From WYZ-LMO2 sp040514265 (GTDB lineage Archaea > Halobacteriota > Archaeoglobi > Archaeoglobales > Archaeoglobaceae), in NCBI GenBank assembly GCA_040514265.1, contig JBEVCD010000014.1:1-34614 (forward strand): DNA of 34,614 bases. Reading direction: 5' to 3'. The notes beneath the pieces are model-generated. The model made no database searches and had not been told where the DNA came from. It was given only the letters and a program-made list of their open reading frames with translations. Position 1 is the stretch's first letter. The number at the start of each line of letters is the position of its first letter. Shown one piece after another: positions 1-7,790 of the stretch. Made by a program: the position numbers and the translations under genes.

Positions 1-7
1 CTTACCA

Positions 8-20
8 AAACCTTTATCAG
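8..20 (+). promoter_or_regulatory. Possible TATA box for the purE-purC-carAB-larB operon
   Basis: A CTTTATC core at about 12-18, preceded by a purine run (CCAAAA at 5-10), lies roughly 30 bases before the purE ATG at 47. This would give a very short leader. The match is weak, and the window starts too close to see whether the operon really begins here. Confidence 0.35.
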
Positions 21-46
21 CAACGAAGCAGCCGCGGTTTTCTAAG

Positions 47-523
47 ATGAAAGCCGTAATCGTAATGGGTTCGAAATCCGATTTAGAGCACGCAAAAAGC
101 GTCGCGGAAAAGATTCGGTTCTTCGGAATCGACGTCGTCATGCGTGTAGCCTCCGCTCACAAAACACCGCTAAAGGTTCTCGAAATACTGAAAGAGTTCG
201 AGGGCGAAGACGTTGTCTTCGTAACGGTAGCCGGCAGAAGCAATGCGCTCAGCGGATTCGTTGACGCCAACACTGTAAAGCCCGTAATCGCCGCTCCGCC
301 GTACAGCGACGAGTTCTGCGGAGCTGATGTGTTTTCGAGCATCCGCATGCCCTCCGGAGTTGCCCCCATGCTCGTCATGGAGCCGGAAAACGTGGCTCTG
401 GCGGTAGCCAAGATCTTCGCACTCAAGAGCGAGGAAGTGGCGAGGAGGGTCAGGGAATACCAGGAGGCGAAGAGGAGGGAGGTCGAGGAGGGGGACGAGG
501 TGGTGAGGAGTGGGCAGCGTTAA
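47..523 (+). CDS. purE: 5-aminoimidazole ribonucleotide carboxylase, class II PurE
   Basis: Purine biosynthesis enzyme that carboxylates AIR to CAIR in the cytoplasm. The 158-residue length is normal for PurE. The phosphate-binding GSKSD motif is at residues 8-12 and the SAHKTP motif with the conserved histidine is at 36-41. The active-site loop reads AGRSNALSG (62-70) rather than the GGAAHLPG-type loop of bacterial class I N5-CAIR mutases. This loop and the following PVIAAPP and SSIRMPSG segments resemble the PurE half of vertebrate PAICS, which uses CO2 directly. I therefore read it as AIR carboxylase, not mutase; no purK is in the window. The C-terminus is rich in Glu and Arg and overlaps purC by 14 bases. 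It is the first visible gene of a five-gene operon. Confidence 0.93.
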   Translation: MKAVIVMGSKSDLEHAKSVAEKIRFFGIDVVMRVASAHKTPLKVLEILKEFEGEDVVFVTVAGRSNALSGFVDANTVKPVIAAPPYSDEFCGADVFSSIRMPSGVAPMLVMEPENVALAVAKIFALKSEEVARRVREYQEAKRREVEEGDEVVRSGQR

Positions 524-1511
524 AGACCTCGTCATCCTGAAGGAGCCAAGCAATGAAGTTGGCTTGGCTGATCTCGTATTCTCCGACCGCTATTCCGTCT
601 TCGACTACGGAGTCATGCCCGACCTGATAGACTCGAAGGGTAAAGCCCTCTGCCTGATGAGCGCCTACTTCTTCGAGAAAATAGAGGAGCTCGGAATGCG
701 GACGCACTATCTGGGTCTCGTGGAGGACGGGAAGGTGAAGAGGTTCGACGAGCTCGAAGGTGCAACGAACGTTATGCGCGTGAAGCTTGTTAGAGTAGTA
801 AGACCCGAAAGGAGGAACGGCTACGACTACTCCGTCTTCCAGAGGCTCAAAGGCAACTTTCTCCTGCCGCTCGAAGTCATATACAGGAACTCGATACCCG
901 AGGGCTCCTCTCTGCTCAGGCGAATCGAAGAGGGGAGTGTGAAACCCGAGGACTTCGGTCTGAAGGAAGTAAAGCCCGGAATGAAGCTCGAAAAGCCGAT
1001 AATAGATTTCAGCACGAAGCTCGAAGACGTCGACAGGTACCTCAGCCACGAGGAGGCGAAGAGGATAGCGGCGATGAGCGACGAGGAGTTCGAGGAGCTG
1101 AAGGAGATGACGATCAGGATCGACGAGCTCATAACGAGGGAAGTAGCCAAGGTCGGTGTGGAGAACGAGGACGGCAAGCTTGAGTTCGCATTCGACGCCG
1201 AAAGAAGGCTGATGGTCGTCGACGCTGTAGGAACTCCTGACGAGTGCAGGTTCAGCTACGAGGGCTTCGAGGTGAGCAAGGAGCTGCTGAGGGCTTACTA
1301 CAGAAAAACGGACTGGTACGAAAGGTTGAAGAAGCTTAAGGGGAGCGATAACTGGCGAGCCGCCGTTGGCGAGCCGCCGAGGCTCAGCGAAGGTGTCAGA
1401 AGGCTCGTATCGCAGCTCTACATGTCCCTCTGCAACGAGGTGACAGGCAGACGCTTCTTCGACGTTCCGAAGCTCAGCGAAATCGTTAAGGCGGCGAGGG
1501 ATGCATTATGA
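510..1511 (+). CDS. purC: Phosphoribosylaminoimidazole-succinocarboxamide (SAICAR) synthase, long divergent form
   Basis: Joins aspartate to CAIR using ATP, the step after PurE. The start is a GTG at 510 inside the end of purE, with a purine-rich GAGG/GGTGAG stretch just upstream. At 333 residues it is about 90 longer than typical bacterial PurC. The SDRYSVFDYG segment near residues 27-36 and the following MPDLI..KG fit the family. The usual N-terminal GKxK nucleotide-binding motif is not obvious, and the C-terminal part (about 240-333) has no counterpart in short PurC. The purE-purC order fits the fused eukaryotic PAICS pairing. The stop overlaps the carA start (ATGA at 1508). Function is assigned from family resemblance and context; specific activity is not shown. 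Confidence 0.85.
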   Translation: MGSVKDLVILKEPSNEVGLADLVFSDRYSVFDYGVMPDLIDSKGKALCLMSAYFFEKIEELGMRTHYLGLVEDGKVKRFDELEGATNVMRVKLVRVVRPERRNGYDYSVFQRLKGNFLLPLEVIYRNSIPEGSSLLRRIEEGSVKPEDFGLKEVKPGMKLEKPIIDFSTKLEDVDRYLSHEEAKRIAAMSDEEFEELKEMTIRIDELITREVAKVGVENEDGKLEFAFDAERRLMVVDAVGTPDECRFSYEGFEVSKELLRAYYRKTDWYERLKKLKGSDNWRAAVGEPPRLSEGVRRLVSQLYMSLCNEVTGRRFFDVPKLSEIVKAARDAL

Positions 1512-2581
1512 AAGCCGCGCTAGCCCTCGAAGACGGGACTTACGTGGAGGGCAGAGCCTTCGGTGCGGAGAGGGATGCGGTTGGAGAGATAGTCTTCTGC
1601 ACGAGCATGACAGGATACGTCGAGGCTCTAACGGATCCAAGCTATAAGGGGCAGATACTCATGATGACGTATCCGCTCATAGGGAACTACGGCGTCTGCA
1701 GGGAGGACTTCGAGAGCGACGGAGTTAAGGTTGAGGGCTTCGTCGTAAGGGAGCTGTGCAGAACTCCGAGCAACTGGAGGAGTGAGATGACCGTGGACGA
1801 GCTCCTGAAGGAGTACGACGTGCCCGGAATAGAGGGCGTCGACACTAGGATGCTGACGAAGAAGATTAGGATATACGGGTCCATGAAAGCCGCCATAGGA
1901 GTTGGAAACGTCGACAGAGAGGAGCTGATAGAAAAAGCTAGGAGCCAGCCGCACATAAGCGAGCTGGACCTCGTCGACAAGGTTTGCGTCAGGGAGCCGA
2001 GGAGGATCGGAGAGGGGAGGTACGAGGTCGTGCTGATAGACTGCGGTGTCAAGAGGAGCATAGTCAGACAGCTCTTAAAGCGAGGCGTCGCCGTAACGCT
2101 CGTGCCGTACAACTACCCGGCGGAGAGGATACTCGAAATGCAGCCCGACGCCGTCTTTATCTCCAACGGACCCGGCGATCCTGCGAGGGTGAAGGAGACG
2201 ATAGAGACCATTCGAAGGCTCGTTGGCAAGCTGCCGATGGCTGGGATATGTCTGGGTCACCAGCTGACGGCTTTGGCTCTGGGCGCGAAGACTTACAAGC
2301 TGAAGTTCGGACACCACGGAAGCAACCAGCCGGTGAAGGACTTCGAGACGGGGAGGGTTTTCATTTCGAGTCAGAACCACAACTTCGCAGTCGACGAGAG
2401 AACGCTGCCGAGGGGCTTGAGGGTCACACAGATAAACCTCAACGACCACACTGTGGAAGGTCTGGTCCACGAGGAGCTCCCGCTCATGACCGTCCAGTAC
2501 CACCCCGAAGCCGGACCGGGTCCGCACGACACCTACTTCTTCTTCGACCGCTTCGTCGAGATGGTGCGCGAATACAGGTGA
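1508..2581 (+). CDS. carA: Carbamoyl-phosphate synthase small (glutaminase) subunit
   Basis: Releases ammonia from glutamine and passes it to CarB for carbamoyl phosphate, used for pyrimidines and arginine. The 357-residue length is typical. The N-terminal CarA domain covers about 1-160, with a characteristic TSMTGYVEALTDPSY stretch at 32-46. The class I amidotransferase domain follows, with nucleophile Cys248 in GICLGHQ and the His332/Glu334 pair in QYHPEA. All catalytic triad residues are present. The start overlaps purC by four bases, and the gene is followed after four bases by carB, so the two subunits should be made together. Confidence 0.97.
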   Translation: MKAALALEDGTYVEGRAFGAERDAVGEIVFCTSMTGYVEALTDPSYKGQILMMTYPLIGNYGVCREDFESDGVKVEGFVVRELCRTPSNWRSEMTVDELLKEYDVPGIEGVDTRMLTKKIRIYGSMKAAIGVGNVDREELIEKARSQPHISELDLVDKVCVREPRRIGEGRYEVVLIDCGVKRSIVRQLLKRGVAVTLVPYNYPAERILEMQPDAVFISNGPGDPARVKETIETIRRLVGKLPMAGICLGHQLTALALGAKTYKLKFGHHGSNQPVKDFETGRVFISSQNHNFAVDERTLPRGLRVTQINLNDHTVEGLVHEELPLMTVQYHPEAGPGPHDTYFFFDRFVEMVREYR

Positions 2582-2585
2582 TCGC

Positions 2586-5500
2586 ATGCCGAAAAGGGAA
2601 GACCTCAGGAAGATAATGGTAATAGGCAGCGGTCCGATAGTTATAGGGCAGGCGGCTGAGTTCGACTACTCCGGAAGTCAGGCGTGCAAAGCGCTGCGCG
2701 AGGAGGGTTACGAGGTCGTCCTCGTGAACTCGAACCCCGCGACGATAATGACAGACCCGGAGATGGCGGACCGCATATACATAGAACCTCTCGTAGCCGA
2801 CGTCGTTGCGAAGATAATCGAGCGGGAGACGCCGGACGCTCTGCTACCGACTCTGGGTGGTCAGACGGCTTTGAACTTGGCTGTGGAGCTCAGCGAGATG
2901 GGAGTCCTCGACGAGTACGGCGTGGAGCTCATAGGGGCGAAGCTCGAGGCGATAAAGAAAGCCGAGGACAGGGAACTCTTCAAAGAATCGATGCGCAAGA
3001 TAGGCATAGATGTTCCGAGAAGCGATGTCGCTAACGATGTCAGCGAAGCTCTGGCTATAGCGGACGAGATCGGCTACCCCGTCGTTGTGAGACCAGCCTT
3101 CACCTTAGGAGGAACCGGCGGGGGAATAGCCTACAACAGGGAGGAGCTGAAGGAGATAGCGGCGAGGGGTTTGAAGCTCTCGTTGATACACCAGGTCCTG
3201 ATCGAGGAGGGAGTGATAGGCTGGAAGGAGTTCGAGCTCGAAGTCATGAGGGATCTTGCTGACAACGTCGTGATCATCTGTCCGATCGAGAACTTCGACC
3301 CGATGGGCGTACACACGGGGGACAGCATAACCGTCGCCCCGGCTCAGACGCTCACGGACTACGAGTACCAGCAGCTCCGGGATTACGCGATCAAGATAAT
3401 CCGCGAGATAGGCGTCGAAACAGGAGGTAGCAACATACAGTTCGCCGTGCACCCGGAGAACGGGAGAATCGTAGCGATAGAGATGAATCCCCGGGTAAGC
3501 CGCTCCTCAGCTTTGGCTTCGAAGGCAACGGGATTTCCGATAGCGAAGATAGCGGCCAAGCTTGCGGTCGGCTACACGCTCGACGAGATACCGAACGACA
3601 TAACGAAGGAAACCCCGGCCAGCTTCGAGCCGACGATAGACTACGTGGTTGTCAAGATTCCGCGCTTCGCCTTCGACAAGTTCCCCACAGCCGACGCCAC
3701 GCTGGGATCGCAGATGAAGAGCGTCGGCGAGGTCATGGCGATAGGCAGAACCTTCGAGGAGGCTCTGCAGAAGGCTCTGAGGAGCCTCGAAATCGGTCGA
3801 TACGGCCTGGGTTGCGACGGGAGGGACAGAGAAGTTACGAGGGAAGAGATAATCGAAAAACTGAGAACTCCGAACGCCGAAAGGGTGTTCTACATCCGGT
3901 ACGCTCTGCAGCACGGATTCAGCGTAGACGAGATCTACGAACTCACGAAGATCGATCGCTGGTTCATAAACAAGATCAAGAACATCGTGGATTTCGAGGA
4001 GAAGCTCAAAGCTCTGGCTGCGAAGATGAGCATCGAAGAGGTGCCGAGGGAAATTCTCAAAGAAGCCAAAAGGCTCGGATTCAGTGACAGGCAACTTGCT
4101 CACATCTTCAACTGCAGCGAGAGGGAAGTAAGGGCGGCGAGAAAGGCGAAAGGTGTGACGGCTGTTTACAAGATGGTCGACACGTGCGCCGCTGAATTTG
4201 AGGCGAAGACTCCATACTACTACTCAACGTACGAGGACGAAAACGATGCAGTTCCTACGGACAGAAAGAAAATAATGATACTCGGAAGCGGACCGAACAG
4301 GATAGGTCAGGGTATAGAGTTCGACTACTGCTGCGTGCACGCCGTAAAAAGTCTGAAGGAGGAGGGTTACGAAACCATAATGGTGAACTGCAACCCTGAA
4401 ACGGTTTCGACCGACTACGACACCTCCGACAGGCTCTACTTCGAGCCGATAACGCACGAGGACGTGATGAACATCTACGAGAACGAAAAGCCCGATGGAG
4501 TAATGGTCCAGTTCGGCGGTCAGACGCCCCTGAACATATCCAAAGACCTGGAAGAGAGCGGAGCCAGAATTCTGGGCACCAGCGTCGACTCCATAGACAT
4601 AGCGGAGGACAGGGAGAGGTTCGCGGAACTCCTCAGGAAACTCGGCATACCGCAGCCCGAAAACGGGATAGCGAGGAGCATCGAGGAGGCAAAGGAGGTA
4701 GCTAGAAAGATAGGATACCCCGTCCTCGTAAGACCGAGCTACGTCCTCGGCGGAAGGGCTATGGAGATAGTCTACGACGAGGAGGAGCTTGAGAGGTACA
4801 TACGGGAAGCGCTCGAGGTGAGTCCGGAGAAGCCGATACTGATAGACAAGTTCCTCGAAGACGCGGTTGAGGTGGAGGTAGACGCGCTCTGCGACGGCGA
4901 GGAGGTCTTCATAGGAGGGATAATGGAACATATAGAGGAGGCTGGTGTGCACAGCGGTGACAGCGCCTGCGTCCTGCCGCCGATATCGCTCAGCGACGAT
5001 GTGATCGAGAGGATCGTCGATTACACCCGAAAGATAGCGCTCGAGCTCAAGGTGGTGGGACTTATAAACATCCAGTACGCCGTGAAGGACAACATCGTTT
5101 ACGTGCTGGAAGCAAACCCGAGAGCCAGCAGAACAGTTCCGTTCGTCAGCAAGGCGACCGGTATACCGCTAGCCAAGATAGCTGCGAAGCTGATGGTCGG
5201 GAAAAAACTGCGCGAACTAGGTTTGAAGGAGAGGCTGAAGCTGAAGCACGTGGCTGTGAAGGAAGCCGTCTTCCCCTTCGTAAAGCTGCCAGGCGTCGAC
5301 CCCGTACTCGGACCGGAGATGAAGTCGACCGGCGAGGTCATGGGTATCGACTACGATTTCGGACTCGCCTACTACAAAGCCGAGCTGGCAGCCGGCATGA
5401 GGCTGCCGACGAGCGGAACGGTGTTTATAAGTCTCAGAGACAAGGACAAGAACGAGAGGGCAGCCAGTATCGCGAGGAAGTTCCAGGAGCTGGGGTTCAG

Positions 5501-5822
5501 AATCCTCGCAACCGAGGGGACGGCAAGGTTCCTGAGGAGCTTCGGAATAGAGGCGGAAGTCGTCAGGAAGGTCAGCGAGGGCAGACCGAACATCGTGGAC
5601 ATGATAATCAACGGACAGATAGACCTGATAATAAACACGCCGAGCGGGAAGAGGGGCAGAACAGAAGGCTACGAGATACGCAGAGCTGCCGTCGACTACG
5701 GAGTACCCTACATAACTACGCTCGCCGGAGCTCTCGCCGCTGTAAAGGCGATAGAAGCCGTAAGGGAAAGAAAGCTGACTGTAAAGACCATACAGGAGTA
5801 CCATGAGGACTGCGAATCCTGA
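2586..5822 (+). CDS. carB: Carbamoyl-phosphate synthase large subunit, unsplit
   Basis: Makes carbamoyl phosphate from bicarbonate, ammonia and two ATP in complex with CarA. The 1078-residue protein is full length, unlike the split carB genes of some methanogens and Aquifex. It shows two homologous ATP-grasp halves, each opening with a similar GSGP-containing stretch (near residues 13-16 and near nucleotide 4285). The C-terminal methylglyoxal-synthase-like allosteric domain begins near nucleotide 5410 and carries the TEGTARFL segment. The ATG at 2586 follows an AGGTGA ribosome-binding site at 2576-2581 that overlaps the carA stop. The 3' end overlaps larB by 20 bases. Confidence 0.98.
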   Translation: MPKREDLRKIMVIGSGPIVIGQAAEFDYSGSQACKALREEGYEVVLVNSNPATIMTDPEMADRIYIEPLVADVVAKIIERETPDALLPTLGGQTALNLAVELSEMGVLDEYGVELIGAKLEAIKKAEDRELFKESMRKIGIDVPRSDVANDVSEALAIADEIGYPVVVRPAFTLGGTGGGIAYNREELKEIAARGLKLSLIHQVLIEEGVIGWKEFELEVMRDLADNVVIICPIENFDPMGVHTGDSITVAPAQTLTDYEYQQLRDYAIKIIREIGVETGGSNIQFAVHPENGRIVAIEMNPRVSRSSALASKATGFPIAKIAAKLAVGYTLDEIPNDITKETPASFEPTIDYVVVKIPRFAFDKFPTADATLGSQMKSVGEVMAIGRTFEEALQKALRSLEIGRYGLGCDGRDREVTREEIIEKLRTPNAERVFYIRYALQHGFSVDEIYELTKIDRWFINKIKNIVDFEEKLKALAAKMSIEEVPREILKEAKRLGFSDRQLAHIFNCSEREVRAARKAKGVTAVYKMVDTCAAEFEAKTPYYYSTYEDENDAVPTDRKKIMILGSGPNRIGQGIEFDYCCVHAVKSLKEEGYETIMVNCNPETVSTDYDTSDRLYFEPITHEDVMNIYENEKPDGVMVQFGGQTPLNISKDLEESGARILGTSVDSIDIAEDRERFAELLRKLGIPQPENGIARSIEEAKEVARKIGYPVLVRPSYVLGGRAMEIVYDEEELERYIREALEVSPEKPILIDKFLEDAVEVEVDALCDGEEVFIGGIMEHIEEAGVHSGDSACVLPPISLSDDVIERIVDYTRKIALELKVVGLINIQYAVKDNIVYVLEANPRASRTVPFVSKATGIPLAKIAAKLMVGKKLRELGLKERLKLKHVAVKEAVFPFVKLPGVDPVLGPEMKSTGEVMGIDYDFGLAYYKAELAAGMRLPTSGTVFISLRDKDKNERAASIARKFQELGFRILATEGTARFLRSFGIEAEVVRKVSEGRPNIVDMIINGQIDLIINTPSGKRGRTEGYEIRRAAVDYGVPYITTLAGALAAVKAIEAVRERKLTVKTIQEYHEDCES

Positions 5823-6453
5823 CATCGACAGGTTCGAGCGCATAGGGAAGCCCGAGGCTGTATATGCGGAGGGCAAGAGTGTCGAGGATCTCCGGGAGAT
5901 CGTTAAACTTTATTTGAAAGCGGGAAAGCCCGTTCTGGTTACGAGGCTGAACGAGGGGCAGATGAAGGTAGTCGAGGAGCTCGGGCTCAGGGTGAACAGG
6001 GTAGCGAGGACGGCTGTTTACGGAAAGCTCGCCGAAAACAGCGGGAGCGTTGCGATACTGACAGCCGGAACTTCGGATGTTCCAGTTGCGGAGGAGGCTG
6101 CCGAAACCGCTGAGTTTCTGGGCTTGAGGGTCTACAAGTTCTACGACGTTGGCGTAGCCGGAATACACCGCGTGAGGGAGCCAGTGGAGACGATAAAGAA
6201 GGAGAATATAGAGAGCGCCATAGTCGTAGCCGGCATGGAAGGCGCTCTGCCTTCGGTAGTCGCAGCCCTCGTAGACGTGCCGGTTATAGCAGTTCCGACG
6301 TCAGTTGGATACGGGGTAAATCTGGGCGGCATAACGACGCTCTTCTCCATGCTCCAGAGCTGCCCGGCTGGGGTTGCTGTGGTAAACATAGACAACGGCT
6401 TCGGAGCCGCTGTTTTTGCGTATCTGATATCGAGGGTCAAGCGTAAGCGTTAG
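5803..6453 (+). CDS. larB: Nickel-pincer cofactor synthesis protein LarB (pyridinium-3,5-biscarboxylate mononucleotide synthase)
   Basis: LarB carboxylates and hydrolyses nicotinic acid adenine dinucleotide to start the nickel-pincer nucleotide cofactor of lactate racemase and related enzymes. The 216-residue sequence has the family landmarks: ARTAVYG (about 67-73), GTSDVPVAEEAAETAE (89-104), DVGVAGIHR (115-123), AGMEGALPSV (142-151) and PTSVGYG, then NIDNGFGAAV near the C-terminus. The C-terminal half is PurE-related, so the family is often annotated as an NCAIR-mutase-like protein. An AGGAG at about 5792-5796 precedes the ATG. It overlaps carB by 20 bases and ends in a four-base convergent overlap with the next gene. 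No larC or larE is in the window. Confidence 0.92.
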   Translation: MRTANPDIDRFERIGKPEAVYAEGKSVEDLREIVKLYLKAGKPVLVTRLNEGQMKVVEELGLRVNRVARTAVYGKLAENSGSVAILTAGTSDVPVAEEAAETAEFLGLRVYKFYDVGVAGIHRVREPVETIKKENIESAIVVAGMEGALPSVVAALVDVPVIAVPTSVGYGVNLGGITTLFSMLQSCPAGVAVVNIDNGFGAAVFAYLISRVKRKR

Positions 6454-7130
6454 CCCCTCAACCTCTCGATGTAGGCTGCCGTCTTTCGAAATATCGCGTT
6501 CACAGCTTTTATCTCCTCTTCCCTCGGCTTGGACCTCGCGAGGAGTCTGCGGAGCGTTACGATCGTCCTCCTCATTCTGTGCTTCGGAAACTCGGCGAGT
6601 TCGAGCATTCTCCTGGCGTTTTCCAGGACGACCTCTATGTCGCGCGTTGTTGCGAATCTCACGTCTTTCTCTACCCTCTTTTTGGAGAGAATGTAGAGAA
6701 CGATCGCAGCCGCGTGGCTAACGTTCATTATCGGATACTCCTCGCTCGTGGGTATGCGAACGACGGCGTGACACATTTCGAGCTCGCTTTCGAGCAAGCC
6801 GTAGTCCTCTCTGCCGAAGAGGACTGCCACTTCTCCGTGTGCGAACCTTCTGGCTTTTTCCGGAGTCAGAACGGGTCTCCTCGCGACGCTGAAGCTCTCG
6901 ACGCCGGTCGTGCCTATCACGAAGTTCATCGAGTCGAGGAACGAAAGGTCTTCGACGATTCTCGCCTTTTCGAGCAGATCCTTTGCGTGCGCTGCCGTGT
7001 AGTAGCTTTCCTCGCTGACGTTGCACCTGTAGAGCCAGAGGTCCTTGATACCGAAGTTCTTCGCTACCCTCGCCACGAACCCCACGTTCTCCGGAATTTT
7101 CAGCTCGACGAGCACCACGTGGATCCTCAA
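6450..7130 (-). CDS. SPOUT-class tRNA methyltransferase, TrmJ-like
   Basis: TrmJ-type enzymes 2'-O-methylate tRNA position 32. The N-terminal VVLVELKIPENVGFVAR strand-helix, LFGREDYGL, and the knot segment IPTSEEYPIMNVSHA are the conserved blocks of this family. The C-terminal helical part (last 75 residues) is basic. The reading frame opens further at a TTG at 7172, but that would put the promoter region inside the gene. I prefer the TTG at 7128-7130, giving MRIHVVLVEL; the GTG at 7116-7118, preceded by GAGG, is also possible. The gene is convergent with larB, and the stop codons overlap at 6450-6453. Exact tRNA target is not provable from sequence. Confidence 0.85.
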   Translation of the reverse strand: MRIHVVLVELKIPENVGFVARVAKNFGIKDLWLYRCNVSEESYYTAAHAKDLLEKARIVEDLSFLDSMNFVIGTTGVESFSVARRPVLTPEKARRFAHGEVAVLFGREDYGLLESELEMCHAVVRIPTSEEYPIMNVSHAAAIVLYILSKKRVEKDVRFATTRDIEVVLENARRMLELAEFPKHRMRRTIVTLRRLLARSKPREEEIKAVNAIFRKTAAYIERLRG

Positions 7131-7149
7131 CGGAGCGACTAAACCGCAA

Positions 7150-7165
7150 CGAATTTTAAAATTTG
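7150..7165. promoter_or_regulatory. Shared palindromic TATA element between divergent genes
   Basis: AATTTTAAAATT at 7152-7163 is a perfect 12-base palindrome. Its centre is about 25 bases from the ATG at 7182 on the plus strand and about 27 bases from the TTG at 7130 on the minus strand. This is the spacing of archaeal TATA boxes to leaderless start codons in both directions, so one element may serve both genes. Confidence 0.6.
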
Positions 7166-7181
7166 GGCTCAAGCACTTACG

Positions 7182-7790
7182 ATGCGGTTGCTTCCGCTGG
7201 TGATGCTGACGCTGATCTTTACAGCTTCTGCTGGCGAGATATACGGTAGCGTTTACCGCTGGGACACGCTAGAAAAGGTAGACGCAATCGTCGAAATCTT
7301 CGACGGCTCGAAGCAGCGGATGGTAGCCGAAAACGGGAGCTACAGGTTCATCCTCCCCGACGGAAACTACACGATCGTCGCGAGGTGGGGAGATTTCTAC
7401 ACTGAAGAAAACGTAACCGTCGCGGGAAGCGTCCGCTACGATCTTGTACTTTTTCCGACGTTCGAAGAGATAGAGCTCCCCCCGCCACCTCCGCTGATCG
7501 AGGAGGAGCCTCCGTACTACATCGTCACAGCAACGGCGTGCGCTGCCGTCCTCCTCGTCCTCTACTACCTGAAAAGGAGGGAAGCTACGGAGAACTCCGA
7601 ACTTCCGGAGGACCTCAGCGAGGTACTCGAAGTCATAAGGAGAGCTGGCGGGAGGATAACGCAGAAGGAGCTGCGGAAGAAGCTCGGATACAGCGAGGCG
7701 AAGATGAGCCTGATACTGGCAGACCTCGAAAGGAGGGGGCTCGTGGAGAGGGTTAAGAAGGGCAGGGGGAAGATAATATTCCTGAAATGA
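7182..7790 (+). CDS. Membrane-anchored winged-helix regulator with an extracellular beta-sandwich domain
   Basis: The 202-residue protein has four visible parts. Residues 1-17 form a signal peptide. Residues 18-92 look like a carboxypeptidase-regulatory/CNA-B type beta-sandwich, with the pattern GxVYRWDT...NGSYRFILPDGNYTIVARW. A proline linker (100-104) leads to one membrane helix at 112-130, followed by a basic KRR stop-transfer. Residues 145-202 form a winged helix with a recognition-helix region around SEAKMSLILADLERRGLVER. The topology places the sensor outside and the DNA-binding domain inside, a one-component transmembrane regulator. Similar outside-sensor/inside-wHTH proteins are known in archaea, but the ligand is unknown. 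The last codons overlap the DUF166 gene (ATGA), suggesting joint function or regulation. Confidence 0.8.
   Translation: MRLLPLVMLTLIFTASAGEIYGSVYRWDTLEKVDAIVEIFDGSKQRMVAENGSYRFILPDGNYTIVARWGDFYTEENVTVAGSVRYDLVLFPTFEEIELPPPPPLIEEEPPYYIVTATACAAVLLVLYYLKRREATENSELPEDLSEVLEVIRRAGGRITQKELRKKLGYSEAKMSLILADLERRGLVERVKKGRGKIIFLK

Noticed and set aside
7131..7172. TTG start at 7172 for the TrmJ-like gene
   Set aside because: It would encode the AT-rich palindromic TATA region and add residues not typical of the family; the TTG at 7130 fits the promoter spacing.
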